Below are positions 7,504 through 14,770 of a stretch of DNA of 15,428 bases, one piece after another; the first letter of the stretch is position 1; each line of letters begins with the position of its first letter. This DNA is from Candidatus Zixiibacteriota bacterium (GTDB lineage Bacteria > Zixibacteria > MSB-5A5 > SM1-73): positions 3,712-19,139 of the forward strand of contig JAOZNS010000028.1 of NCBI GenBank assembly GCA_029933635.1. The letters are read 5' to 3'. The notes under the pieces are model-generated. The model saw only the letters and a list, made by a program, of their open reading frames with translations. It searched no databases and was not told the DNA's origin. The translations under genes and the position numbers were made by a program.

Positions 7504-8340
7504 TTAAAATTTGCCCACATAGATGGCTGCAAGGCCCACCACCATATCTACCTTGAGGAGGTTATTCAAACGATGCAGATTCAAAGACGAGGAATCGCTC
7601 CACATCGACCAGATCACATAAATTATCACCAGATCTACTCCCCCTACCACCAAAAGAAGATAAAGAAGTGAGAAGATGTTGAAGATATATGGTAACAGCG
7701 TCAGAATTATCAACGAAGAGAACGCCAGAGAACAAAAGCCCAGTGAGAAGTTTATCCCCAATCTGATGGGCAAGGTGGAGGCGCCGGAGAAAAAATCCCC
7801 CTTCACATCTTCTATATCCTTCAGCACCTCTCTGCCCAGATGAAAAAGAAAAGCGAAGCCGGCGGGAATCAAGGACCATCTGAAATCGGATGTGACGATG
7901 CCTCCATAAACAAAAGCCAAAGCGGATACTAAGCCTACCGTGAGATTTCCCCAAAAAAGCTTTCTTTTTAGAAGAAAGCTGTAGGTCCCCAAAAGCCCAG
8001 AAGCGAGAAAAGCCATAAGGACGCTTAAAGGCTTAATCCAAAAACTTAGGAAGATCCCGAGCAAGAAAAGCGAAAGGGAGAATCGTAAGGCAGAAGAAGG
8101 AGAAATTTCACCTTGGGGAAGGGGTCGGGAAGGCTTGTTGATTCGATCTATTTCCAGATCGAAGAAATCATTAATTGAGTTTCCCCCGGCAGAGATTAAA
8201 AAAGCGGAGAGGCAAGCTAATAATACCTTTTCCCAACCCTCCATCGAACCAGATACCGAGGCTCCAACAAAGACTGAGAGGGCTGAGATAAGATCATTCT
8301 GAGGGCGGGCAAGCTTCAGATAGCTTTTAATTCTGACCAT
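7504..8340 (-). CDS. UbiA-family prenyltransferase, (di)geranylgeranylglyceryl phosphate synthase-like
   Basis: An integral-membrane enzyme of 278 residues that joins a prenyl diphosphate to an acceptor. The two Mg-diphosphate motifs are intact: NDFFDLEIDRINKPSRPLPQG (first Asp-rich motif, about residues 57-77) and DIEDVKGD (about 175-182). Eight or nine hydrophobic segments cover the rest. The 'D-x-E-I-D-R-I-N-K-P-x-R-P-L-P-x-G' form is closest to enzymes annotated as geranylgeranylglycerol-phosphate geranylgeranyltransferase, the archaeal ether-lipid enzyme also found in FCB-group bacteria. Menaquinone (MenA-like), haem O or chlorophyll synthase-like roles are alternatives, as substrate cannot be read from motifs alone. 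The ATG at 8340 follows GGTGG; a GTG at 8346 would add two residues. It lies about 80 bases behind the Omp85 gene and is the last gene of this direction. Confidence 0.85.
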   Translation of the reverse strand: MVRIKSYLKLARPQNDLISALSVFVGASVSGSMEGWEKVLLACLSAFLISAGGNSINDFFDLEIDRINKPSRPLPQGEISPSSALRFSLSLFLLGIFLSFWIKPLSVLMAFLASGLLGTYSFLLKRKLFWGNLTVGLVSALAFVYGGIVTSDFRWSLIPAGFAFLFHLGREVLKDIEDVKGDFFSGASTLPIRLGINFSLGFCSLAFSSLIILTLLPYIFNIFSLLYLLLVVGGVDLVIIYVIWSMWSDSSSLNLHRLNNLLKVDMVVGLAAIYVGKF

Positions 8341-8419
8341 AACCACCAGAGAACGTTTTTAAATACAGCGACTGGATCGGAATGATCCAAAGGTGCAGGG
8401 TTTTGCCTTATGATCCCGA

Positions 8420-9964
8420 TCAAAATTTGTTCACCACCCCCAGATGGATTTTCCCCTGGCTGAAGCTGTCGCCCTCTCCCAAGCCATAATCGATTCCTAA
8501 CAGACCCAACCTTGAGTCCAGCCGTAACCCAAATCCATAACCTGGTTTTCTGCCAGAAATAGTTTTAAAAACCTTATCCGATCCTGCCTGTGCCTTTCTT
8601 CGAAAGTAGCCTAAGTCACCGAAGAGGAAAAACCTGAAATTTCGATCCAGAAGAAATCGATACTCCAAGTTAGCCCAGGCGATTTGAGTTCCGAGAAATT
8701 CCTCCTCCCGATAACCTCTGAGGCTATGTATGCCTCCCAATTTGAATTGATCAGAAACAGGGACGTAATCTTCATCTGTGATTAACCCCTTAAAGTGTAA
8801 TCCGACGAAGAAGGTCTGGTCTTTCAAGGTGGGGAGGAGGTGATTTAAATCCAGGGAAAAACAGATCATATGAGTTTTCTGCCTTTCCGGGATGAAAAGG
8901 GTGGTAGGATAGTTTCTCTTCTGAGCATAGATTGTCGTTGTGCGACAAAGAATACCTCTTCGAGCATTATCAGGTCGATCTAAAAAATCGATGGAAAGGG
9001 TTACTCCTACTTTATATTTTCTACTGTGTGGGAGGTAAGCGGTGACTGCTGATCCGGGAACCACCTTTTCCCATCCTCCCTCCAATCCCCAAGAGAATCG
9101 TTCCATCGAATTAAACAAAAGTTTGGCCGAGAAGGAGAGCACAAGGTAGGTGGAGTCATGGTCCAATTGAGATGCTTTCAACTCCAAGCTCGGAGAAAAA
9201 CCAAGGATCCAGGGCTCGCGGTAAAGAAAAAAGAACCCAGATGAGTATCGATCTTTTCTGAACCAGCTCCACTCCATCCTTCTTCCGGTGCCCAAAATGT
9301 TATCAAAAACCAGATTCACCTTTCCGAAAAGATCTCCGTTTCCCTTATGCGGTGATGGAGCATATCCCAGCATTCCGCTGAAGGTGTTGTTCTTAGCCTC
9401 CACCAAGGTGATTTTTAGTACCCCCTCCTGCGGATCGTCTTTTGCCAAAAGCTGTGCATCCTTTATCTCCTCTATATATGATAGACGCCTGACCCTGTTG
9501 AGGCTTTTATCCAAGCGACTCTGAGAAAAAAATCCAAAAATTCCTTTGTCTATCTCCCTCAAAATCGTCTTCTCTTTGGTGGTCTTCAACCCCTCTACCT
9601 GAACCTCTTTTATCCTCACCCGGGGACCTTCCTCCACCAAAAGGGAAAAACAGAGTTTGCCCCTTTCTGAACTCTTGATCGAGGGCAAAATCTGGCAGTA
9701 GGCAAATCCACTGTCTTCATATAAAGTCAGGATTCTATCTATCCCTCTCTCTAATAAATCCTTGCTGTATGGAGAACCCTCTTTGAGATTGATCTGCTCA
9801 ATCAGCCTTCGGGTATCGAAAAAATCGTTCCCCCGTATCTGGACCTTCCCTGAAATCCAGAACTGATCATCCGTATTCAGATTTTCTTCAGCCAGGCAGG
9901 GAAAGCTAAAGAACAAAAGGAAGCAAGCGAATAAAGCTGAGAAGCTTTGTTTCTGAGATCTCAT
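8420..9964 (-). CDS. Omp85-family outer membrane protein (BamA/TamA-like)
   Basis: A 514-residue member of the Omp85 superfamily, which inserts barrels into, or moves polypeptides or lipids across, the outer membrane. A signal peptide (residues 1 to about 25, hydrophobic core LFACFLLFFSF, cleavage near CLA/EE) is followed by only two POTRA domains (about 36-114 and 115-191) and a 16-strand-type barrel (about 195-514). The barrel has the conserved DFLDRPDNARRG segment (327-337) and the loop-6 motif LRGY (415-418, within FKLGGIHSLRGYRE). The C-terminus HLGVVNKF ends in Phe like an outer-membrane beta-signal. BamA usually has five POTRA domains and about 800 residues, so this is more like TamA or a two-partner-type transporter. 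GGGTGG four bases before the ATG is the ribosome site. It follows the large repeat protein by 120 bases, suggesting that protein or its products as a possible substrate. Confidence 0.9.
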   Translation of the reverse strand: MRSQKQSFSALFACFLLFFSFPCLAEENLNTDDQFWISGKVQIRGNDFFDTRRLIEQINLKEGSPYSKDLLERGIDRILTLYEDSGFAYCQILPSIKSSERGKLCFSLLVEEGPRVRIKEVQVEGLKTTKEKTILREIDKGIFGFFSQSRLDKSLNRVRRLSYIEEIKDAQLLAKDDPQEGVLKITLVEAKNNTFSGMLGYAPSPHKGNGDLFGKVNLVFDNILGTGRRMEWSWFRKDRYSSGFFFLYREPWILGFSPSLELKASQLDHDSTYLVLSFSAKLLFNSMERFSWGLEGGWEKVVPGSAVTAYLPHSRKYKVGVTLSIDFLDRPDNARRGILCRTTTIYAQKRNYPTTLFIPERQKTHMICFSLDLNHLLPTLKDQTFFVGLHFKGLITDEDYVPVSDQFKLGGIHSLRGYREEEFLGTQIAWANLEYRFLLDRNFRFFLFGDLGYFRRKAQAGSDKVFKTISGRKPGYGFGLRLDSRLGLLGIDYGLGEGDSFSQGKIHLGVVNKF

Positions 9965-10084
9965 AGAACCACCCTATGCTTTCTTCTGATCAATCTTCAT
10001 TTTCTGTTTCCATCTTTCAAAAAATTAGCTTCTCGCCCAATCAATTAGTCAATCGCGACCTTGGTGCTTCGATTCCCTCACCTT

Positions 10085-13000
10085 TTAAAAGAAGGCTTTA
10101 AGCTCCATCTTTGCCATATGTTTTGCTTTCTGTCCTGAAATCGATTCTCCGGAATAGACCACGGAAGTGGTGAGATATCGATTCAATTTATAATCAAACA
10201 AAAATTTCCACTCATAGTTTTCGCCCGGTCTTTTCCCCTCACTTAAATTATAGGAAAGGCTTCTCCCCTTCGGAAAGGACTTGAGGCGGGTCCACTGAAG
10301 TTGAGCTTTTAATCTCCCCTGAGATAAAAGGGACCATAAAATCTCAGGGGAGACGGAGAAGAACTTTGCACTTTTGCCTTGAATTTGCTCTCTTTTGCTT
10401 TTGTATTTTGTAGAGATCTCAAGCTCCAGCCAAGCCGACTCTCTTCTGGTAAGACCAACCAGCCAGCTTTTTTCCTCAATGAGATCTCTAAGCTTCCCTC
10501 CCCCCCGGTCTTTAATCCTTTCCCTTCCGATGCGAGACTCTAAAGAATATTGGGGAGAAAGATAAGACCTCAAGAGGAGTTCCTGTTTAAGCCTCCTGTT
10601 CTGTCTTTCTCCTGAGGAAACTAAGTTGTCCTTGTTTTCAGCCATCTCCCATCTTAATCGGAAATTAAGCGGCTTAAAGGTGGGGAGAAGATAAAGATCA
10701 TGCCTGACGAGGATATCCTGGGAGAGGATCCTTTCGTTGGATAGTCGGGTCAGAGGATAAAGAAAATAAAATGACAGCGCTTTTTGATCTTTGAATCTGC
10801 CTCGAAGGTTGACGAAGGAATCAGTTGAAAAGATCCTTCCTATTCGAAAAAAAAGGGAGGTTTTATCACCCTGAGCTGGAACTTTATGAGGCGAAAGGCT
10901 GATCCGAATGCTTTTGTTCAAATCCAACGAAGCCTGGGTTGCTCCCACCCATTCGGATAAACGAATAAAGTCTCCCTCCGGATGTGGAACATACTCTCCA
11001 TCTTCGTAGCGATAATCCCCTTTCCCCGGATTTACCTCCAGATAGGTATCCACCCGCCGGGAGGAATGAATCTGATTTTGGGAATGGTAGAATTTAACCG
11101 CCAAAAGCTGACTTGGTGGATAAAAATCCATACGGCAGATCAAAAGATTTTCCTTCATCTTTCCACCCGATACGCTTTTGTATTCTTTGATCCGTCGGGT
11201 AAACTTTAAATCGGAAGAAAGCATTCCCTTTAGGTCTCGCAGGGAGAATTCATTTATCCAGGTATGGCAAATTGACTCCTTCCGGTTTCCCTCTCTGAGT
11301 TGATCCTCCTCTCGATAAGAAAGCTTGGTGCGGGCCTTGATCAGGTTGGAAAGACCCAAGCTCACCCCGCCACTAAGCTGATTGAAGTTGTCCTCTTCCT
11401 GAATTGAATCAGTAAGAGAAGAGCTTCTCCTCTCACCTTCCCAGGAAATGGTGGTAGAAAGTTTCTTAAGTTTGCTCTCCAGAGCCAAAAGGTTCCTTTT
11501 CCATTCCCCGAGCTTTTCCACCTTTTTTTTGTCGATCTTTCGGGTTTTTATAACCTCAGTTCTTCCCTTTGTGGAGATCCAGCTTTTGGGAAAAGCCGTT
11601 ATCCCTAAGCTTCTTCTTCTGGAGCTGAATTCATTTCCCCAATCCAATCTTCCATAATCAAGGTTCAAAAGCAGCATCTTCCAGGGTGCCACCACCCCGC
11701 TGAATTGGTAAGTCCTTTCATCGGTTCCAAGGGCTTTTTGAGGAAGATCCCATCTTCTATTTTTTTCTACTATATCCACCCTCCCAAAGGGAACGAAGTT
11801 TCTGTTAACCAATCGGTATTCGCACTCTAACTTCAGTCGGTGAAAATTTGATTTCAAGAGCTTAAAGTTGCTATTTTGGTACCGAGATTTGAACGATAAT
11901 GCATCTCCCCAATTATGTTTGTCATCTTTTGGCGAGAGGGTATTTTTATCCCTTTTGCTTTTTGCCCATTCTATCTGTGTCTTCAAAGCGGCATCAGGGA
12001 GAAGGGAGAAACTCAGATCAAGAAGGGAATGGCTTTCGGGCAGGGGCAGAAGCTGGACCGGCAGGAAATCTCCATTGCCGGGATGAACATATTGATAAAC
12101 TCCTCCGCCTTTATACTGGTAGCTTCCCTTCCCTTCCCCCACCCAGGAGAAGGAAACTTTGTAGGAACCGGAGTCGACTCCTACAAATTGATAATAAGGG
12201 TTTCCCGAGCTGTCATAGGCTAACTGGTAATCGCCCTGACTTTCTCCTACAAAAGTTGCGCCATCTCTTGAAGCCAAAAGTCTATCATTGCCTGCCTGGC
12301 TAAGAATACGGGCATTCTCTGAGGATGGAGAAAAACTTAGAGGGTCATGTTTGTTATCCCTCTCAAAAACCCCCGCCGCTTTAAATTCCGCCTTTCCGCC
12401 AAACAGGCTTGCAAGAAGACCTCCGCTGTAAAAATCTCTTCTGTAACTTTCCGCCGAATATTCAAAGTCCACGGTTATACGGGAATCTGAGGTGATCAGT
12501 CTCCGGGGGGTAAACTGAATGGTGCCCCTCTGGTAATCGATGGTGTAATCGTTATCCGACCCCCTCTCCATCCTTTCTCCATTCACCCACACCCTTTCGG
12601 TTCCCGGCAAAATGGTTATGTTCGTCTCTTGGTTTTTCCCCTTTAGCTGATATGGACCCTGCTTGTTCTCCTCCCCAAAGAACTGATTGGTAAAAAATTC
12701 TCCCTCTGAGGAAGCTACTGCAAAAGAAAAAGAGCTTCCCCCCACATTAACTTCTGTTTTTATCCCTTTAACTCTCTTACTATTAGAGAAGAAATCAAAT
12801 TCGAAAGGCTCAAAAGAGTAATCACCCAATGTGGCTGAGAAGTTAGGAGATTTGACCAGAATCTGAACCTTGTCCAGCTCCTCTAACCTTTTGGTCCTTC
12901 CTTGGTAGGTTAAGGGCATGTTCTGGTCTGAAAGTTGGAGGGAGACATTCAGATTCTTGGTGGCCCGACCCTTTGCCGAGAGCCACAAGCCCTGTTTTAG

Positions 13001-13630
13001 CGAAATGTCCTGAGCAGATCCAATTTCAAGCGAAAAGGTTTTGCTTCCGGAGAAGATCAAATCTGAGGAGCCTCTCCGGGAAAGAAAGCTCCTCCGGTTG
13101 CCTCCCCACCCATTTGAGCCTTTTTCTATAGGGATAGCCAGCCCGGTGGGGGGGGTATGGTCGTTTTCCCACACCAGCTCCCGATGAAAATATTTTTTTC
13201 TTAAGTTGGGATTAAGCCTTTGATAGCTGATTGAGAGGGTGTCGTGAGGAAAAAGGGTATAAGAGAGAGTGATCTGACCTTGATTATAGTCAATTAAGTA
13301 GTCGCGATCTGGCTCAAGCAGAACTCCATTCTTGCTGACCTTCTCCGTGCCTGGCAGAATGAAGTAGTCCTTTAGCTGATAGGGGCCCGGGGTTCCGTTG
13401 CCCCTTAAAGAAGTTGTGACCTCGGTGGTTGGGTTCAAACCTCCGGGGGTCTGAGCCAGGGTGGAAATTGTCAGACCTAAGGAAAGGATAAAAATCATCA
13501 GAGTTTGCCTGAGCCAGAGAAATAATTTGATAACCTCACTTTGCTTTTCTTTCTCCATCCGGTGGGGAAGTAAAGAATATCCTGGTTTTTGTGCAAACCT
13601 TATCAATTTGATGAAAACAGGCTCAGGCAT
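10085..13630 (-). CDS. Large repeat-containing outer-membrane or surface protein, function unknown
   Basis: No precise family is recognised for this protein of 1,157-1,181 residues. The start is uncertain: the first ATG is at 13630, but an ATG at 13558 gives a more usual signal peptide (h-region LMIFILSLGLTIS, cleavage near TLA/QTPGG). Neither has a strong ribosome site. Two long internal repeats (about 82-137 and 325-392) share GPYQLK, ILPGTE(K/R)V, NG, DY-IDY and G-I. They resemble, at motif level only, the repeated segments of SprA, the large outer-membrane translocon of Bacteroidota. Three shorter units with the form KGxYxY...GDF follow (about 462-525 and 868-890). The second half is rich in alternating polar and aromatic/hydrophobic residues like a large beta-barrel and ends MAKMELKAFF with terminal Phe. 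Cysteines are rare. It lies between the NHL and Omp85 genes, pointing to an envelope role. Confidence 0.8.
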   Translation of the reverse strand: MPEPVFIKLIRFAQKPGYSLLPHRMEKEKQSEVIKLFLWLRQTLMIFILSLGLTISTLAQTPGGLNPTTEVTTSLRGNGTPGPYQLKDYFILPGTEKVSKNGVLLEPDRDYLIDYNQGQITLSYTLFPHDTLSISYQRLNPNLRKKYFHRELVWENDHTPPTGLAIPIEKGSNGWGGNRRSFLSRRGSSDLIFSGSKTFSLEIGSAQDISLKQGLWLSAKGRATKNLNVSLQLSDQNMPLTYQGRTKRLEELDKVQILVKSPNFSATLGDYSFEPFEFDFFSNSKRVKGIKTEVNVGGSSFSFAVASSEGEFFTNQFFGEENKQGPYQLKGKNQETNITILPGTERVWVNGERMERGSDNDYTIDYQRGTIQFTPRRLITSDSRITVDFEYSAESYRRDFYSGGLLASLFGGKAEFKAAGVFERDNKHDPLSFSPSSENARILSQAGNDRLLASRDGATFVGESQGDYQLAYDSSGNPYYQFVGVDSGSYKVSFSWVGEGKGSYQYKGGGVYQYVHPGNGDFLPVQLLPLPESHSLLDLSFSLLPDAALKTQIEWAKSKRDKNTLSPKDDKHNWGDALSFKSRYQNSNFKLLKSNFHRLKLECEYRLVNRNFVPFGRVDIVEKNRRWDLPQKALGTDERTYQFSGVVAPWKMLLLNLDYGRLDWGNEFSSRRRSLGITAFPKSWISTKGRTEVIKTRKIDKKKVEKLGEWKRNLLALESKLKKLSTTISWEGERRSSSLTDSIQEEDNFNQLSGGVSLGLSNLIKARTKLSYREEDQLREGNRKESICHTWINEFSLRDLKGMLSSDLKFTRRIKEYKSVSGGKMKENLLICRMDFYPPSQLLAVKFYHSQNQIHSSRRVDTYLEVNPGKGDYRYEDGEYVPHPEGDFIRLSEWVGATQASLDLNKSIRISLSPHKVPAQGDKTSLFFRIGRIFSTDSFVNLRGRFKDQKALSFYFLYPLTRLSNERILSQDILVRHDLYLLPTFKPLNFRLRWEMAENKDNLVSSGERQNRRLKQELLLRSYLSPQYSLESRIGRERIKDRGGGKLRDLIEEKSWLVGLTRRESAWLELEISTKYKSKREQIQGKSAKFFSVSPEILWSLLSQGRLKAQLQWTRLKSFPKGRSLSYNLSEGKRPGENYEWKFLFDYKLNRYLTTSVVYSGESISGQKAKHMAKMELKAFF
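10961..11029 (-). repeat. Distant KGxYxY repeat unit in the large protein
   Basis: Encodes residues about 868-890 (GKGDYRYEDGEY then VPHPEGDF). It repeats the order KG-(S/D)-Y-x-Y, G, Y, HP, GDF of the unit at 12056-12131, about 1.1 kb away in the same gene. Confidence 0.55.
12056..12247 (-). repeat. KGxYxY repeat units in the large protein
   Basis: Encodes residues about 462-525. QGDYQLAYDSSGN is followed by GVDSGSYKVSF and by GKGSYQYKGGGVYQY ending in NGDF. A third, more distant unit lies at 10961-11029 (GKGDYRYEDGEY ending in EGDF). The pattern is Gly- and Tyr-rich and suggests small beta-sheet modules. Confidence 0.55.
12455..12658 (-). repeat. SprA-like repeat copy 2 within the large protein
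   Basis: Encodes residues about 325-392, with GPYQLK, ILPGTERVWVNG, DYTIDYQRGTIQF and a closing ITVDFEYS strand. It is about 12 residues longer than copy 1 because of extra residues between GPYQLK and ILPGTE and around the NG turn. Confidence 0.7.
13220..13387 (-). repeat. SprA-like repeat copy 1 within the large protein
   Basis: Encodes residues about 82-137, starting GPYQLKDYFILPGTEKV and containing DYLIDYNQGQITL. Copy 2 (12455-12658) shares GPYQLK, ILPGTE-V, NG, DY-IDY and G-I in the same order. The likeness is at protein level; the DNA copies have diverged, so this is an old domain duplication. Confidence 0.7.
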
Positions 13631-13664
13631 TGGTCATCACCAATTAAAGGATAAACCCAGTAGT

Positions 13665-14618
13665 TCATCTGAGAAGCTGAAAAACCAAAATCCGACCCTT
13701 TCCAGAATCTACCACGAAAAGTTCGTCTTCACCTCCCAGTTTGAGGTCTGTGGGTCTGGATAAATCAAACGTCTCTGATGGTGAACCGGGGTATTCTAAT
13801 ATTAGATTCCCATCCCGATCGAATATGGTCAGGCTGTTTTTGCCGGTATTTGCCACATAAACCATCTGGTCTTGCCCAACTGCCACCGCGCTGGGATTTT
13901 TTAATGTCTTTTCTCCAAAACTTTTCAGGAAGTTTCCAAAGACGTCGAAGACCGCCACCCGATCGTTGCCTGAATCGGCCACATAGAGATCTCCATCCTG
14001 GGCGAAGAAGATCCCTCTGGGATCTCGTAAGCCCCCCTGAATGTTTCCAAAGCCTCCAAAGGTTCTCTCGTATTCAAAGAAGTTATTCAATTTGATGATA
14101 TGGTCAGCTTCGATATCGGAGATAAGTATCTCCCCTGAGCTGGTAAGAGCTATCCCCTCCGGCAAGCCAAATCCGAAAAGCTCCTCCTCTCCTTTGATTT
14201 CAATCACCGAGAGGAAGTTTAAATTACGATCCAACCTCTGGATCCGTCTGTTCTGTGCATCCACCACATAGACGTTCAACCCATTGTCGGTGGCAATGTA
14301 GGTGGGTCGATTGAACTCTCCGGGTTCCCATCCGAAACCTCCAGTCTCCCCAAGAAATCTTCCCTCTGGATCACATTTAACCACCCGATCATTGCCTGTA
14401 TCGGCGATGAACAAATTTCCAAAAAGATCAAGGGCAATTCCGGTAGGGAGATAAAGAGAGGATGAGCCCAGCTTTTTTTCTCCAATAATCCTTATTGGTC
14501 TGAGTCCCTTTACCTGACCCCGGGAAGCAAGTTGGCTTTCTCCTTTATATCTTTTCACGCCCGGGAAAGCACAGGCAAAGCAGAGAAGAAAAAGGAGAAG
14601 AAACCTGCCTTTTTTCAA
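13665..14618 (-). CDS. NHL-repeat six-bladed beta-propeller, secreted or lipoprotein
   Basis: A 317-residue protein with an N-terminal export signal (MKKGRFLLLFLLCFACAFPG) and six NHL repeats at about residues 57-85, 104-132, 152-180, 199-228, 241-270 and 288-315. Each has the P-x-G-[IV]-A...[LV]-[FY]-[VI]-[AV]-D-[ST]-G-[NK]-[DG]-R-[IV] pattern, e.g. DLYVADSGNDRV. Six repeats close one complete propeller. Cys13 or Cys16 could be lipidated, but neither sits in a canonical lipobox (L-x-[AG]-C), so a plain signal peptide is possible. The start is TTG at 14618, with AAGGAG ten bases before it and no ATG nearby. NHL propellers bind proteins, peptides or sugars and are often periplasmic or outer-membrane scaffolds. 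The large repeat gene starts 34 bases downstream, so they are very likely co-transcribed. Confidence 0.88.
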   Translation of the reverse strand: MKKGRFLLLFLLCFACAFPGVKRYKGESQLASRGQVKGLRPIRIIGEKKLGSSSLYLPTGIALDLFGNLFIADTGNDRVVKCDPEGRFLGETGGFGWEPGEFNRPTYIATDNGLNVYVVDAQNRRIQRLDRNLNFLSVIEIKGEEELFGFGLPEGIALTSSGEILISDIEADHIIKLNNFFEYERTFGGFGNIQGGLRDPRGIFFAQDGDLYVADSGNDRVAVFDVFGNFLKSFGEKTLKNPSAVAVGQDQMVYVANTGKNSLTIFDRDGNLILEYPGSPSETFDLSRPTDLKLGGEDELFVVDSGKGRILVFQLLR

Positions 14619-14628
14619 TTTTGAAAAG

Positions 14629-14634
14629 CTCCTT
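14629..14634 (-). promoter_or_regulatory. Shine-Dalgarno sequence of the NHL protein gene
   Basis: On the - strand AAGGAG stands ten bases before the TTG at 14618. It is the best ribosome site in the gap and supports a TTG start, since no in-frame ATG precedes the signal peptide. Confidence 0.65.
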
Positions 14635-14770
14635 GTATTTGAATTCTTCTTGATTTCAAGGCTTGCTTATTAGAGGTAGCCCCATGAATCGGACAACTAC
14701 TAAAAATTTCATCCTCGATTGGTGCATTCAGAGAATTCGAAACTATAACTTTGAGTCGCAAGCTCAGCTT

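Noticed and set aside
11868..12303. Several + strand open frames opposite the large repeat gene
   Set aside because: They mutually overlap and lie antisense to a long, well-supported coding frame with a signal peptide and internal repeats.
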